Shown here: positions 11,754-22,975 of the stretch, piece after piece | Layout of the letters: each line of letters starts with the position of its first letter | How positions within the stretch are numbered: the first letter of the stretch is position 1 | DNA from: Nymphaea colorata | Taxonomy: Eukaryota; Streptophyta; Magnoliopsida; Nymphaeales; Nymphaeaceae | Direction: 5' to 3' | DNA: 64,000 nucleotides | NCBI RefSeq assembly: GCF_008831285.2 | Contig: NC_045144.1 | Coordinates: 8,409,886-8,473,885 of the forward strand | Made by a program: the position numbers and the translations under genes | The notes under the pieces: generated by a model | Told to the model about the DNA's origin: nothing | The model's input: only the letters and a program-made list of their open reading frames with translations | Databases searched by the model: none

Positions 11754-11930
11754 CAGGGAGTGCTTATACAGGGGCAGTTAGTCCATGGAAATATCCTTCT
11801 AGTTCACGAATCTATTAACAGCTCAGAGAGGGGTCGTGGGGGTTTCGTAATGTGAAAGCTTGGTTTTGAGGAAAGTTTATGATTGCATCTATTGGGATTT
11901 TATTCACAGAGCTGGTCGCATAGCTATTCC
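11754..11930 (+). pseudogene. LINE reverse-transcriptase fragment
   Basis: The frame from 11754 reads like the plant LINE RT segment QxAFxxGRxxxDNILLxHE: here QGQLVHGNILLVHESI followed by a Gly-rich turn and KLGFEE. A TGA lies in the middle. A frameshift then leads into VYDCIYWDFI, matching the family KAYDRxEWDF motif. Only about 55 codons survive, so it is a short dead relic unrelated in position to the two large LINEs of this window. Confidence 0.68.
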
Positions 11931-12458
11931 TTATTTTTTTGATAATAAATTATAAGGATGGGAGTCCTTTTCCATTGGATACAAGGACCGATTGTAATTT
12001 CAAGATGCATTTTCTTACAACCTTCCACCCTTACTTTCTTACAACACTTGATTATAAATTGCTTTGGAAATGTATTGTCGAATAAAATACCTTTTTCCCA
12101 TCTTATTCTTGATAAATGGCTTTGAAATGTGAGAAATGTAGATATAGCTCATTAATGAAAAATAATTAACACAGAGGCACACTCTATATCCATTTATTAT
12201 TGATTAACCATAATAAAAAAACATGTATGGATCAATACAATTGCTTGTAAACAATTTATGCGCAATGGCTATTTTCTTTACCAATTTACTATTACTTTGA
12301 TAATTTCTTTATGGGGAACTTAAGACCAAATGTGTGGTCTCTTGGGAAACCTTTGAGAAAATTGGAACAATACCAAATGCGTGCACTAAGTGATACATGA
12401 ATGTTCATGTATATATATATATATATATATATATAGATATATATATATATATAGATAT

Positions 12459-12497
<39 letters not shown>

Positions 12498-12820
12498 ATT
12501 TTGCATTTCTATTTATGTATTGTAAAGCACATATATTTGACATACGACGTAAAAGTTTTAGACAAGGTAGGCTGTGTTTAATTAATAAATACATATTGTC
12601 CGTCTTCTTGTTCTATTTTCCTAAAAGGTGTTTCTCTGCTTTTTCTTTTCCATTTTCATTTGATTTGAAACTAAAAACAATATTTTCATTTATTTGATTT
12701 CTCAATGATCTTTATTCTGTATTTCCTATTCAGTTCACCAATTAACTAACTTTCCGGACTGATTCAAAAGACCGATTTTGATAAACATTGGATCGTGCAA
12801 GCGCCCACTTGAGAAGAAAA
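11931..12820. other. intergenic with (TA)n and (GA)n microsatellite
   Basis: AT-rich sequence without exons. A compound microsatellite (TA)n/(GATA)/(GA)n lies at about 12410-12492. The short frames over it are repeat artefacts. Confidence 0.6.
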
Positions 12821-12825
12821 TCAAC

Positions 12826-13325
12826 CGCAGGCAGTAATAATATTTCAATGAATGTCCCATTTTGTTACATGTATCATACACTTGTGACGGCAACAAAAAA
12901 AAAAGGAAAAACATGGAGAGATTGACCATAGAAAAGGAATGTGAAGTAGGGAACCTATTACAAAATTTGTTTAGATAGGAAAGAAGAAAAAGGAAAGCAA
13001 TTCAAAGAATTTGCAGGAATGGCTACAAGATCTTGTTGCTTTGTTTATTACCCAAAATTCTTGCGTGATTATCTTACCTAAAATGGTGTGGCTGTACTCT
13101 ATATATTGAGGGTCCATCTTCTCTCAAGAACATCAGACAATGAATAAAAAGAGAGCTTACTTTCCCGTGGATGCATGCATCAAAACGCCGAACCAGGTAC
13201 ATACTTGAGTTTTTTTGTTTTTTCATGTTTGAACACTTCTTCGGTAGGAGGCTGCTAGAGTGTGCACGCATTTGCTTAGTTATATCTGCACTAACATATA
13301 TGATATGTGGTTCTAATAGACAAGT
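12826..13325 (+). repeat. segmental duplication blocks D and C, copy 1
   Basis: Block D (12826-13017) matches 20545-20795 and partly 47540-47625 (AATGAATGTCCCATTTTGTT, TACAAAATTTGTTTAGATAG, AATTCAAAGAATTTGC). Block C (about 13240-13320) matches 19668-19745 (AGGAGGCTG-TAGAGTGTGCA, GTTATATCTGCA, GATATGTGGTT). In the 19-kb copy C precedes D; here D precedes C, so this locus is rearranged. Confidence 0.8.
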
Positions 13326-13528
13326 CTTATGTGGAGACGAGAAAACGAATAAAAGTAAAAATATAATAGCCAAAGTCTTTCGTAAGAATACAGACCCCAA
13401 ATGTTTTGCAATATGCGTTAAATGTTTTTTTTTTTCATAGAAATATTAATATAGATCTAAATGTATTGTGTATGGCTGATAAGATGGGCCACAACTTTCT
13501 TCTAAAATGGAACATGATTATTATATGT

Positions 13529-13559
<31 letters not shown>

Positions 13560-13709
13560 GAACATAATAAAGAGAACTTTGAGGAACAAATTGAAGATAT
13601 CTAGCTGCACGAAATGAACATTTTTTTTCGACATTATTCCATACGCTTCCTGTATTTAATAGCAAAATACCGATGTACGACCAATCGAAGTGAATGTGCA
13701 ATGACTATG
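13326..13709. other. intergenic with (TA)n
   Basis: No gene is seen. A (TA)n tract lies at about 13530-13556. One extra copy of the LINE target word ATAGACAAGTC ends at 13326. Confidence 0.4.
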
Positions 13710-13720
13710 ATAGACAAGTC
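13710..13720. repeat. target-site duplication, left (LINE 1)
   Basis: ATAGACAAGTC here is repeated exactly at 16677-16687, bracketing the LINE. An 11-base perfect direct repeat fits target-primed reverse transcription. Confidence 0.8.
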
Positions 13721-13742
13721 CATCTTGTTGCAATGACTACCG

Positions 13743-15568
13743 ATGTTGACTGATAATGTTGGAACTGGCCTTCTTCCTTCTAATGTTTCTCCAGGTTCGT
13801 TGGTGACTGCAGAAGAAAATGAGTATTTGGTTAGTCCTATTCGTGATGAGGAAATTCAGTGGGCAGTCTTCAATGCGAATAAGGATTCAGCCACTGGGCC
13901 AGATGGATTCAACGATCAATTTTATCTTTCGTTTTGGTCCATTATTGGACCCAATGTGAGCCTCGCTATTAAGGAATTTTTTCGATCCAATCGCATAGTT
14001 AAGGGGATCAATAAAACTCACATTGTTCTTCTTCCCAAAGAAGAGGGACCCAGCACCATGGACAAGTTCCAACCTATCTCTCTTTCAATGGCATCCTCAA
14101 ATTCCTCACTCGTATCATGGTCCTGCGGATGAGACCTATTCTGAGCCGAATTCTTGGTCGAAATCAGTCGGCTTTTATGATGGGCCGTAGCATTCAAGAT
14201 AGCATTCTTTTGAGCCAAGAGGTGGTCCACTCCCTCGCCCGTAGAAAGTCTAAGGCGGCATGTGTTAAAATCGTTCTTAGCAAGGCTTATGGCAGGGTGA
14301 ATTGGCAATTTTTGGAGAATGGACTTAAGTTTCTAGGCTTTCGTTCCAACTGGGTCAGGCGGATTATGACTGTGGTTTCTATTGTGTCCTCTGCGCTTCT
14401 CATTAATGGCAAGGAAGGTTCCTGGTTTTACACCAGAAGGGGGTTGAGGCAGGGAGATCCCTTGTCCCCCTACCTGTTCGTCGTTACGATGGAAGTACTT
14501 AGCCGCAGCTTTCTGACCAATTTGCAAGTAGGAAGGATCTTGGCTCCCAAGGTTAGTTGTTTAAGCTCTATCCACTCATCCTTTTTTTATGATGTTCTCA
14601 TTTTCATTGAAGGAAAAGAAAAGTGTTTTCTAGGCCTTAAAGATTGGCTCGCTGAGTTTGAGGCAACCTCGGGTCTCAAAGTTAATCCCAACAAGACATC
14701 TGTTTCCTTTTTCAACTTTTCGGAGTTGGAATGCAGCAAACTTTGTACAATTACGGGTTGGAGAATGGGCAATTTTTCAGTCATACATTTGGGCTTGCCT
14801 CTCCAGATTCAGGCCATCTTTGCGAGCCAATGTGAACATCTTGTGATTAAAGTTAATCAGAAGCATGCTGGCTGGAAGCAGAAGCTACTCTCTTATGCCA
14901 GTAGACTTTGCTTGGTTAAACATGTATTGTCGTCTATCCCTAACTATTGGATGATGGTCGTATGGATTCCCTTGTCTATTTGTCATAAACTTGACAGGTT
15001 GTGTTCAGGTTTCATTTGAGGGAACAACAAGGAGGCAAAAGGGTTGCACCTTATCAGTTGGGCGACGCTTTGTAAGCCAAAGGTGAAGGGTGGAGTTGGA
15101 CTTCGTTACATGGTGGATGTTAATAGGGCCAACTTCTATTTTCTTGGGGTCAAAGCAATCACACAGGATTCTCTTTGGACTGATCTTGTCAAGGTCAAAT
15201 ATTCAGTTAAGAAAAGTTTGTGGCATTATAAACTCAGCGGGAGTGAATCCTTTTTATGGAAGAGGGTGATCAAATGTAGGCAGCTTATTGAATTTCAAGT
15301 TCATTGGAGAGTCTATAATGGTTCTAGAGTCAAATTTTGGCGTGACCGGTGGAATGGTGTTATCATCGCTAATAAGATTGCACTTGCTCATTGGCCCCTT
15401 GTTCTAGACACCATAAACTGCTCTGTTAAAGAGATACTTGCTGATCAGGAAACCTATGTCCAATTGTTTTTTGATTCTATGAGCATTCCGATGCAAGTTC
15501 CGGTCCTTGAGGACAGCCGGCAGGGCATACTAGAATGGGTGGACAGTGGCAACCGTCCACCGTCATGA
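13743..15568 (+). pseudogene. LINE 1 reverse transcriptase, inactivated
   Basis: Early motifs are ATGPDGFN (about 13890) and a PKEEGPSTMDKFQPISL block (about 14035-14090). A frameshift at about 14110 leads to QSAFMMGRSIQDSILL (about 14165), KIVLSKAYGRVNW (about 14265), LRQGDPLSPYLF (about 14445) and FFYDVLIF (about 14585). In active plant L1 elements these last motifs carry the catalytic Asp residues (KxDxxKAYDR and FADD). Here the motif A Asp is Val and the FADD box is FYDV, so polymerase activity is lost. A stop at about 15018 separates the thumb-like C-terminal part (15044-15568). Confidence 0.9.
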
Positions 15569-15599
15569 CACCATATTTGGGATGTGCCGCGTGCTGGCA

Positions 15600-16465
15600 G
15601 TACCGTTCAGCCTTAGAGGAATTCTATTTGAAAAGTTGGAGCCCCTCCCCGTGCTACATGGATGACCTACTTGGTAGTTGAAGGTCGCCTCCATGTTGAT
15701 GCAAGAGCCCAAAAGAGAGGTCTTCAACTTGCTTCCAATGTTATATCTACAATAAAGCTCAAGAAGATATTAACCATGTTTTCCTTCATTGCGAGGAAAT
15801 CAAAAGCCTGTGGCACTTGGTTATAAGGAAGTTTGGGCATAGTAATTTCCAGCCTATAACTGTTAAGGAAGCTCTTATTTGGTGGACTTCTCGTAAATTT
15901 AAAAACAGGATCCTTTTCAAGTACTGGAAGAATTTACTGCACATAATCCTCTGGCATATATGGAAATGACGCAACAACTGCAAACATGAGGGAAAACACG
16001 CTATGAACTTTAGTGGTAAGGCACTATGGAGGTATTGCACAGATTTCATCATTTCTAGAGACTGGAAGCATAGTAACAGGCAAGCTATCCAAACTTGGTT
16101 TGAGGTAGGGCTACCGTGGAGCTGCTGGAGGTGGGAGAATGGAACTGTCTACAATATCCACATTACAGTACATCTTAACAAGGACAATAGGGATGTGTCT
16201 GCTTTAGTGAGAGAGAGTAGTGGGCGTTTTATTTTTGGCATCGCTTGCTGGAGTGATGGAAGTAGAGCTACTGATGAAGGAAGCCTCCTCCTACACTGCC
16301 TACGAGCATTTCAAGATATCGATAGGCTTGGAGGCATCATTAAGGTAATTTGTAACAATAGAAGTTTCATTAGACGCTGCTGCAAGTGCTTGAGAAACAA
16401 TTCTGTACAGCAGGTTTTGGGTGACTCCGTTAGTCGACTCCAAAATGAGCTGGTTTTTATTTGAG
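15600..16465 (+). pseudogene. LINE 1 zf-RVT and RNase H-like region
   Basis: After a stop at 15566-15568, remnants of the Cys/His zf-RVT domain are readable around 15740-15800 (DINHVFLHCEEIKSLW). An RNase H-like C-terminal frame follows in 16003-16464, with LVRESSGRFIFGIACWSDGS-type sequence (family pattern RDxxGxxxxxG) and DID...V..NNRSF. Stops at about 15968 and 16462 show decay. The domain order RT, zf-RVT, RNase H is that of plant L1 elements. Confidence 0.75.
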
Positions 16466-16676
16466 ATGACCCAGTGCCTGAGGTGTTTCATTTGCTTAAG
16501 AGGATGGACAGAGCCATCACCAGCAAAGTTTGGCATCTGCCTCCTCCTCACTGGAGGCCGCATGAGGATATTTTGTAAAATTTCAGAACCCTTTGATCCT
16601 TTTTTTTGTTGTATATACTCTCCCCATTGTTTGTTAATAAATTCTGGGGCTAACCCCCCCAGCATCAGTTTTCCGA

Positions 16677-16687
16677 ATAGACAAGTC
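16677..16687. repeat. target-site duplication, right (LINE 1)
   Basis: ATAGACAAGTC is identical to 13710-13720. Confidence 0.8.
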
Positions 16688-17790
16688 GGTGCTCATTGAA
16701 AGCGCCATCTGTAGTTTCTCAAGCCTACCAAATTAAATGTGTTAGGTGTGTTTGACTATTGAAATAATTAGAAAATTGTAATGAATCGACATGTTAGCAG
16801 TATCTTGAGTTCTGAAAGGACTGAACAGAAATACGCAAACTATCCAAGTCAATGAACTCAATTTTTTCATAGTTGTAGTTTGTTTTTCCTCTTGATTTAG
16901 GGATCTTGATGGACTAAAGTTCTGGTGGCTTCTTGCCTTGGCGGAAACGCATTGGACACAAGAAAGGGGAAGTTCTTCTACATGATGTTAGAATATTAAT
17001 CAGTTGCTCTGTTTGTATTGATTAAGTTGTCTTCCATCTCCTATGCATTGTACGATACAAGAACCGGAAAAACATTCTGATGCACAGTCGTGTAGTAAGC
17101 TTCGGTCGGATCTCAGTTATCAATCCGAGAAAGCTTGCTTTGCCATCTTGAATGCATCCATTATTCACTTAATTAATCCTTTTCTATTGTCAAAAGGTTA
17201 GTTGGGTAGGACGGTCGTCACAATCTTATCAAGTTAATAGATATTTTGCATGAACTCAACACCACATGTAGTGTTTGAATGTCAAGTATGATAGATGATT
17301 GAAAGTAATTCCATGGGCTGCTTTTGGTAAATTATAAGTGATATACAATTCTTCAGATAGCGTTTGAATATGAAAAAAGTTGTGCTTTTGGAAGACATTA
17401 TAAAATAACATGTTTCAAGGATGACATGCGATTCTTAGATTTAAGAATAGTTAGCATCCGTAATCACACCATGTTTCTTAACACAAAAACATGGTCCTCT
17501 TGAAATGTGTTCTAGAAGATTTTTTATAATGAAATACTTGTATATAATCGATTGAGAAGTCAGAGAATTCTGATGAAAATCAAGCAAACTCAAAGTTAGA
17601 GATAAATAAAACTGAAGTGACTAAGTGAAAGGGTTAGTAAATCTATGAATTTAAAATTGTCCTTCATTGTGGAATTTTAGTTGGAACAGAAATGAGAAAA
17701 GTTAGATCCACTCATGAAGATGATGCTGCCAACTTGGCATAAGATGACATTGCAAGATTGAATCAAAATTAGACTCGGACCCAAAAAATT
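16688..17790. other. intergenic, no gene seen
   Basis: AT-rich sequence with only short frames and no recognised domain or repeat structure. Confidence 0.4.
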
Positions 17791-18175
17791 GGAGTGGCGG
17801 GCACTAGAGGGGTGTCCTTCCAACATTGTGAAACACAGTAAAAAAAGTGCATTTTCGAAAAAAAAGTGAGAAAATTAAATGCTGTTTAAAACTTTGAAAA
17901 CATGTTTTCCGAAAAAAAAACGTATTTTTAACACATTTTTCACTTTTTTTTATTTTTTAAAATTTTTTTAATGCCAAATAGTTTTTTTGAATTTTTGTTT
18001 TCTATTTGTTGCAAATCTACTTATCTCACTTATTATATTTTTTTCAATTCTTAGATTTTTTTAATTTTTAAAAATTTAGAGTATTTTTTCTGTTTTTTCT
18101 CATTTGGTTCTTAGTTATTTTCATTTGATTCTTATATTTTTATGTTTAGCTCTTAGAAACTAAGCATGATCAATT
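17791..18175. other. AT-rich foldback-like tract
   Basis: Runs of A and T form an imperfect inverted repeat (AAAAAAAAGTGAGAAAAT near 17858 against ACATTTTTCACTTTTTTTT near 17935). This may be a degraded MITE, but termini and a target-site duplication were not found. Confidence 0.3.
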
Positions 18176-18188
18176 AAAGAGGACCGCG

Positions 18189-18452
18189 ATGGAGCACGAG
18201 AACCTTAGCTGCCGGACCCTTCCGACGCCTGTGATGAGGACGATCAATGGTAAGATGCAGGTCGATGACATGGTTATCATGAAGGGCGACCCCGTCACTA
18301 GTTCGGCCTTCCCTAGAAACTGGCCGAGGTCATCCCCTGTGAAGAGGAACGGTAAGATGCAGGACGGGGACGTGGTTGTCATGGACGGCGACCTTGTCAC
18401 TAGTTCGGCCTCCAGTGGAACCTGGCCAAGGTCATCCCCTGCAGCCGGATGA
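18189..18452 (+). CDS. hypothetical 87-aa protein with a 34-residue tandem repeat
   Basis: An ATG-initiated frame of 87 codons lies in a small GC-rich island flanked by very AT-rich DNA. It contains two units of exactly 102 bases (from 18249 and 18351), each starting NGKMQ, then an acidic stretch, V(I/V)M, GD.VTSSA and WPRSSP. The units differ at many bases yet keep frame and length, so they are an old in-frame duplication. No signal peptide, membrane segment or known domain is recognised. The opposite strand is also open over the same area (18170-18535), so composition alone could explain the ORF. It may be a gene remnant or a captured fragment. Confidence 0.3.
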   Translation: MEHENLSCRTLPTPVMRTINGKMQVDDMVIMKGDPVTSSAFPRNWPRSSPVKRNGKMQDGDVVVMDGDLVTSSASSGTWPRSSPAAG

Positions 18453-19454
18453 TCTTCATAGCTGCCGACATCATTGTCGTTGACATCGGTGCGACATAAG
18501 ACGAAAATGTGCTGGCCTTGGGAGGACACAGGCACATACCGTTACGGTGCCAGGTGCAAGGTGCTCTATCTCTCCCTCTTTCTGTATGTGTGGTACACTA
18601 GACAGACGCCGTCGTGCTTGGCTGGCAAGACAACAGGATTCCTCACAGGGATTTGGTTCACCCAGTTCTCTTGGGATGATTATTAGGAGGAGAATCCACT
18701 AATACGATGCAACCATAGTTGAACTGGCAAGCTTCACATGGTTATAGAAATCGTAAGCTCGTCCAAATGGGACTCAAGAAACCATGGTTATACTCTGAAA
18801 ACAAAAAACCCGGTGACATGTGGACCATTTAACCTTCGAAGTCTGAAAGCCATATTCACTAGAACCTGCAGGTACCTTAGTTAGAACATGCGCTTTGATG
18901 TTTGCCGGTGGAAGCATAAGAAACGAGCCGAACAATAGATGGGTCGCAGCTAATATTCGTCAATCCCAGGTCAAACTGTAGGTTATTAACATAACCTATA
19001 CAACTTGCTAGCGGTTCCAATCAGATGATGAGGTGAGATTTGATCTGGCAAGCTCTTACCTCTTTTTACAACCCATCAGTATAAATGACCTCAACTTTAG
19101 CTTCCACAAGTTATTTTTAGTTTACCAACTTGTGGTTTTAATTAGTTTACTCATGAACAAAATGTAATCTCCCTTAAACACAAAAAGTGAATATAGTCTG
19201 ACTCAACAGTTGTAAATTAGTGGACAATGTGTCATAACAGCAAAATAAGTGACGAGATCAATTAGCACGTCAGCTGTGCAGCTTATTTGCTGATCATTTG
19301 TTTGACAAGTTATGTGTGACTCTATGTTAGCGGTAACACATTATTACTGCCTTAGGATTCTGCCTTAAAAAAAAATGGGGCAGATTTGTATAACAAGTGT
19401 TCCATGGATCTGGTTCATTTTTCAAGTAGATTCATAATACAATAAAAATGAGCC
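18453..19454. other. intergenic, no gene seen
   Basis: No recognisable exon or repeat structure. The island of higher GC tails off by about 18690. Confidence 0.35.
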
Positions 19455-20880
19455 TATATTTGAGAGGATCTGCTCCTGTTCCGCTAATTCATTTATTGGA
19501 CTGTCAATGTGTGTCCTTGGTAACAACGAAATCAGTTCGAGCCAGGGTCTGCTAGCTTCAACTACCGGGCCAGCTTGGTTGGACCCATTTCTCTGATTTT
19601 TATTAAGGTTTGATGTGGAACTAATGGATTTCTTCCTTATATAGCCTCACAAATGCCCTCTTCTTCCATAGGAGGCTGGTAGAGTGTGCATGTGTTTGTT
19701 TAGTTATATCTGCATTAGCATGTGATATGTGGTTTTAATAGTTCATTCTCATGCCTATGCCATTGCAGTTTGTACACGGGAAGCAAAAGCTATGGCCGGT
19801 CCTTCAGAGGAACAAGAGGAACAAGCCTGAAGTATGGCTTAAGAAAACACCGTTGTTACTAGGCCTACTGAATCAAACCAATGTAAGAAAACACCATTGT
19901 TACTAGGCCTGCTGAATCAAACCAATGTACCAAAAAAACCAGCGATCTCAACCTTCTTTTCAAAATGGAACCATGACGTTTTCAAGGAATTGATTCGTGT
20001 TTTCTGCATTTGGGCAGGTCAACAGGCCTAGGGTGAGCGCTTAAGGATTAAGCAAGCACACCTGGTAGAGTGGTGCCATTGGATATTGGCCATATACAAT
20101 TTTGATGTGGCCTGCAGCAAGCGAAGGCTACCCGTCTTTGTGGCTCTACCCTTTTCCATTTGATACATGTCAAAATATAATGTACTGATTAGAAACAGGA
20201 ATTTTCTCTCCCCAAGTGAATTGGACACCCGAATTAATTTCTCTGTCTACATGCTCTTAGGCGACTTCATTAACAGAAGTAAAAAGCTTCACATCACAAA
20301 AATTTCTGGTGCATTCATTTATTTACCACTTCTGGATACATATACTAACATTGAAACCAGATATAATACATGGCCGTGGGCAAAAGATTACTACAGAGGG
20401 GAAAAGCTGACGAAACGAAACCTCTTCTATTTTCTAATATAAATATGGAATTTTTTCGTTGCCATTTTATTTGCAAAAGTAAGTCGTCTTCCAAAGTTGG
20501 AACTTGGAACTAGCAATTTCATAATACAGCAATAATAATCATGTAAAAAAGTTGCTGACAGTAATAATATTTTAATGAATGTCCCATTTTGTTACATGTA
20601 TCGTAAAAATGTGACGGCAACGAAGCTAAATTAACTTTCTTTTCTTGCCACGTTCCTACATGAACACTAGATTTTTGTGGAGGGAAAGGAAAAGGAAAAA
20701 CAAGGAGAGATTAATGATAGAAAAGGAAAGCAAAGTAAAGAACTTATTACAAAATTTGTTTAGATAGGAAGGAAGAAATTCAAAGAATTTACCGGAATGG
20801 CCATGACACCATTGTTTTGATGCAAAATAAAAAAAAAAACCATTTATTCGGCTATAAAGGTAGTTGCTGACTTTTTGCAT
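19455..20880 (+). repeat. segmental duplication locus 2 (blocks A, C, E, D, part of B)
   Basis: Block A at 19455-19665 matches 10155-10365. Block C at 19668-19745 matches 13240-13320. Block E at 19780-20165 is a broken copy of the gene at 46221-46649. Block D at 20545-20795 matches 12826-13017. The start of block B at about 20795-20880 matches 47615-47705. This locus preserves the longest colinear arrangement, so it probably reflects the ancestral order. Confidence 0.82.
19780..20165 (+). pseudogene. degenerate copy of the three-exon gene at 46105-46649
   Basis: Bases about 19797-19830 match exon 2 of the 46-kb gene (AGGAACAAGCCTGA then GTATGG, donor kept). The following intron is alignable and carries an internal duplication (ACACCATTGTTACTAGGCCT, twice). 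Exon 3 begins at 20018 after a conserved TTTGGGCAG-type acceptor with GTCAACAGGCCTAGGGTGAG. It then meets TAA at about 20041 and has lost much of the middle, while AAGCGAAGGCTACCCGTCTTTGTGGCTCT near 20118-20147 still matches. Exon 1 is not recognisable. It is a clear non-functional paralogue. Confidence 0.85.
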
Positions 20881-20898
20881 CCGCTATTCCACTTCATA

Positions 20899-21412
20899 TA
20901 TATATATATATATATATATGTCTCTTGGGAGCCAAAGCTCTGCTCCTCCCCTACCGACCAACCAGCTGGAACCCTCCTAGGAACAGTACTGTCTGCTTTT
21001 CTCTTCACTGTTGATCACTAAGCACCATTCAATGCGCACAATTGATCAGATGTGAACTATCAAATACAAACTGAATGGTTGTAAATAAGCTGAGCATTTT
21101 ACCTGTTCTTGGTTCAGAATTATGTTGTCGGATGACTAAAATTTAAAAAATTGTCATTTAAAGCAGTCACTAAATTTGTATTACCATAATTTATAGTGCA
21201 GCAACAATTTATAATGGTTTTAATGGTAATTTATGGACTTTTTAGCATTGGATTTTTAGACGACAACTATTTAGCACCGGAAGCAGTGGCTTTTCCAACA
21301 TTATCTCTTTCAGTGCATCTACATCGAAGCAGTTTATTTAGCCCATTATTGAGTGAGTGGCAGGGAAACATGGAAGCCGGCCTCCCATATGCAAGGACAA
21401 ATGCACTGTTTA
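20899..21412. other. intergenic with (TA)n
   Basis: A (TA)n tract at about 20898-20920 is followed by sequence with no convincing gene. The 117-codon frame at 21196-21549 mostly overlaps the tandem repeat below and has no recognised domain. Confidence 0.35.
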
Positions 21413-21641
21413 ATGACCACCAAAGAAATTTGAAACCATGGGTTCCATCGTCTCCACATCCTCTTATCTGTGGCAAACTGTTTAATGTAAAATCCATTCA
21501 GTTCTCTTTGTCCAAGGTGGTAAGCATTATGACCACCAAAGAAATTTGAAACCATGGGTTCCATCGTCTCCACATCCTCTTATCTGTGGCAAACTGTTTA
21601 ATGTAAAATCCATTCAGTTCTCTTTGTCCAAGGTGGTAAGC
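21413..21641 (+). repeat. 116-bp direct tandem duplication
   Basis: Copy 1 (21413-21525) and copy 2 (21529-21641) both run from ATGACCACCAAAGAAATTTG to CCAAGGTGGTAAGC and look essentially identical by eye, indicating a recent duplication. The period is 116 bases. Confidence 0.93.
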
Positions 21642-22960
21642 TCGACACTGTTTGCTTAGACCAAATGTTCAGGAAATGAAAAACTGGATACTGTAATTGA
21701 AAATTTTGGCTGTCATGAATTTTAATGTTTGGGTGAAAATTTTTAAAATGAAAACTATGTAAAAAAAAAGGAGAAAGACAGAAAAAGAAAGGCGTGTAAA
21801 GTTTTTTCAGAAATTGGACAAAAAGATGGATTTGAAAAAGCTAAAAACCGAAGGGGAGGGTGCTAGGATCTCATTTTGCTCTCTAATGTGTCTTGCTCTA
21901 GTCTCTCTCTTCGTTTTAGCTCTTTGTCTGGGATCCCAACTATGTCACATGGGTTGTGATATGGCCAAATACCTTTATCGGACTGTGACAACACAGGTAA
22001 GTGTGTAAGGTTGGGTATGACTGCATTTTAAAATATAAACCACCGAACCGGTACCGCACCAATACTCCCACCCATGTGACATAAGCCGCCAATATGACTC
22101 TATCCACTTGTGGAAGATGACAACCAATTGACCAAAGAACACGTGGAATCCAAACTCCTTAGGATCATTCAAACAGATGAAAAACAAAACCGGACTTTTG
22201 AGAAGTTAGAAGTTAAAAACTAGAATTTTTAGTGACTCTGCAACTAACGGCACCAGTCATCGAGGTACTACCCCCAGGGGCAGAGATAGGTGGGGTTTTC
22301 ATCATACTCTTTGAAACCTTAATTTAATGTTGAAATTTGGGTGAACTTGGGTATATAGGGAAGCTCTACTAAATCCAGGTCACTGCTCTGTAGTCAATTG
22401 AAAATTTGTTAATCATATATTTATATTTAGTGTCTTATAACAAAAAAAAAAAATCTGTCTCAGACCTAATCTCTCCCTCTTTTTCTATGAATCTGAAACC
22501 CTGAAAATCCCTTGCTCAAGGGTTTGTAAACTAAAATCTTCAACCGAGCGTTTCAGTTAAAGAATTTTGTTGTTTTTAAGTTATTTCTAAAATGAGATTC
22601 TTCATCCTCCCCACATTCTGCTTCTTGCCTCCACTACCATCTTCTCCATAGCAGCCTACTGCCTCGACAGCCATCTTCCTCCATAGCAGCAGTAGAAGCA
22701 TCTGAAACACCAAAATGATCTAAACAAGTCGAGCTCAAACACCGACAAGGTTGATAGAGTTGAACTCAAGCTAATATTGTAAAACTTGACTTGAACCAAG
22801 TTGATCAGAATAAGAGTCGAGCCAAGTTCGAATTGGCTGAACCTAGGCTCCAGTCAGCTCGTGTACAGTCTTACATGAGAATCGTGATATTCATCTCCAT
22901 GGCCTTCAAAACCATTTTCTTAGGAAAAATATGACCCTCTCATATGATCCTGGTGGTTGC
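21642..22960. other. intergenic, no gene seen
   Basis: Contains a short hydrophobic frame (21814-22008) and repeats resembling common dispersed plant sequences (GGATCCCAACTATGTCACATGGG near 21930; GAGTCGAGCCAAGTTCG near 22810). No gene is supported. Confidence 0.35.
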
Positions 22961-22975
22961 CTATATTCTGTTGTT
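22961..22975. repeat. target-site duplication, left (LINE 2)
   Basis: CTATATTCTGTTGTT is repeated exactly at 27206-27220, flanking the minus-strand LINE. Confidence 0.92.

Larger units (their letters stand above)
13721..16676 (+). mobile_element. 5'-truncated plant L1-type LINE (ORF2 RT to RNase H)
   Basis: The element begins inside ORF2, just upstream of the RT domain, and lacks ORF1 and the endonuclease, as is common for 5'-truncated LINE insertions. Direct repeats at both ends support the boundaries. It has no poly(A) tail. The end reads TTTGTTAATAAATTC, then a short GGGGCTAACCCC hairpin, then about 16 bases. The same arrangement ends the second LINE at 22976. Coding content is in 13743-14132, 14117-15019, 15044-15568 and 16003-16464, broken by stops and frameshifts. 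Confidence 0.9.

Noticed and set aside
12390-12581. ORF of Ile/Tyr and Arg/Glu repeats
   Set aside because: It is a translation of (TA)n and (GA)n microsatellites.
21196-21549. 117-codon plus-strand ORF
   Set aside because: Half of it lies in the 116-base tandem duplication and it has no domain or conserved neighbour.
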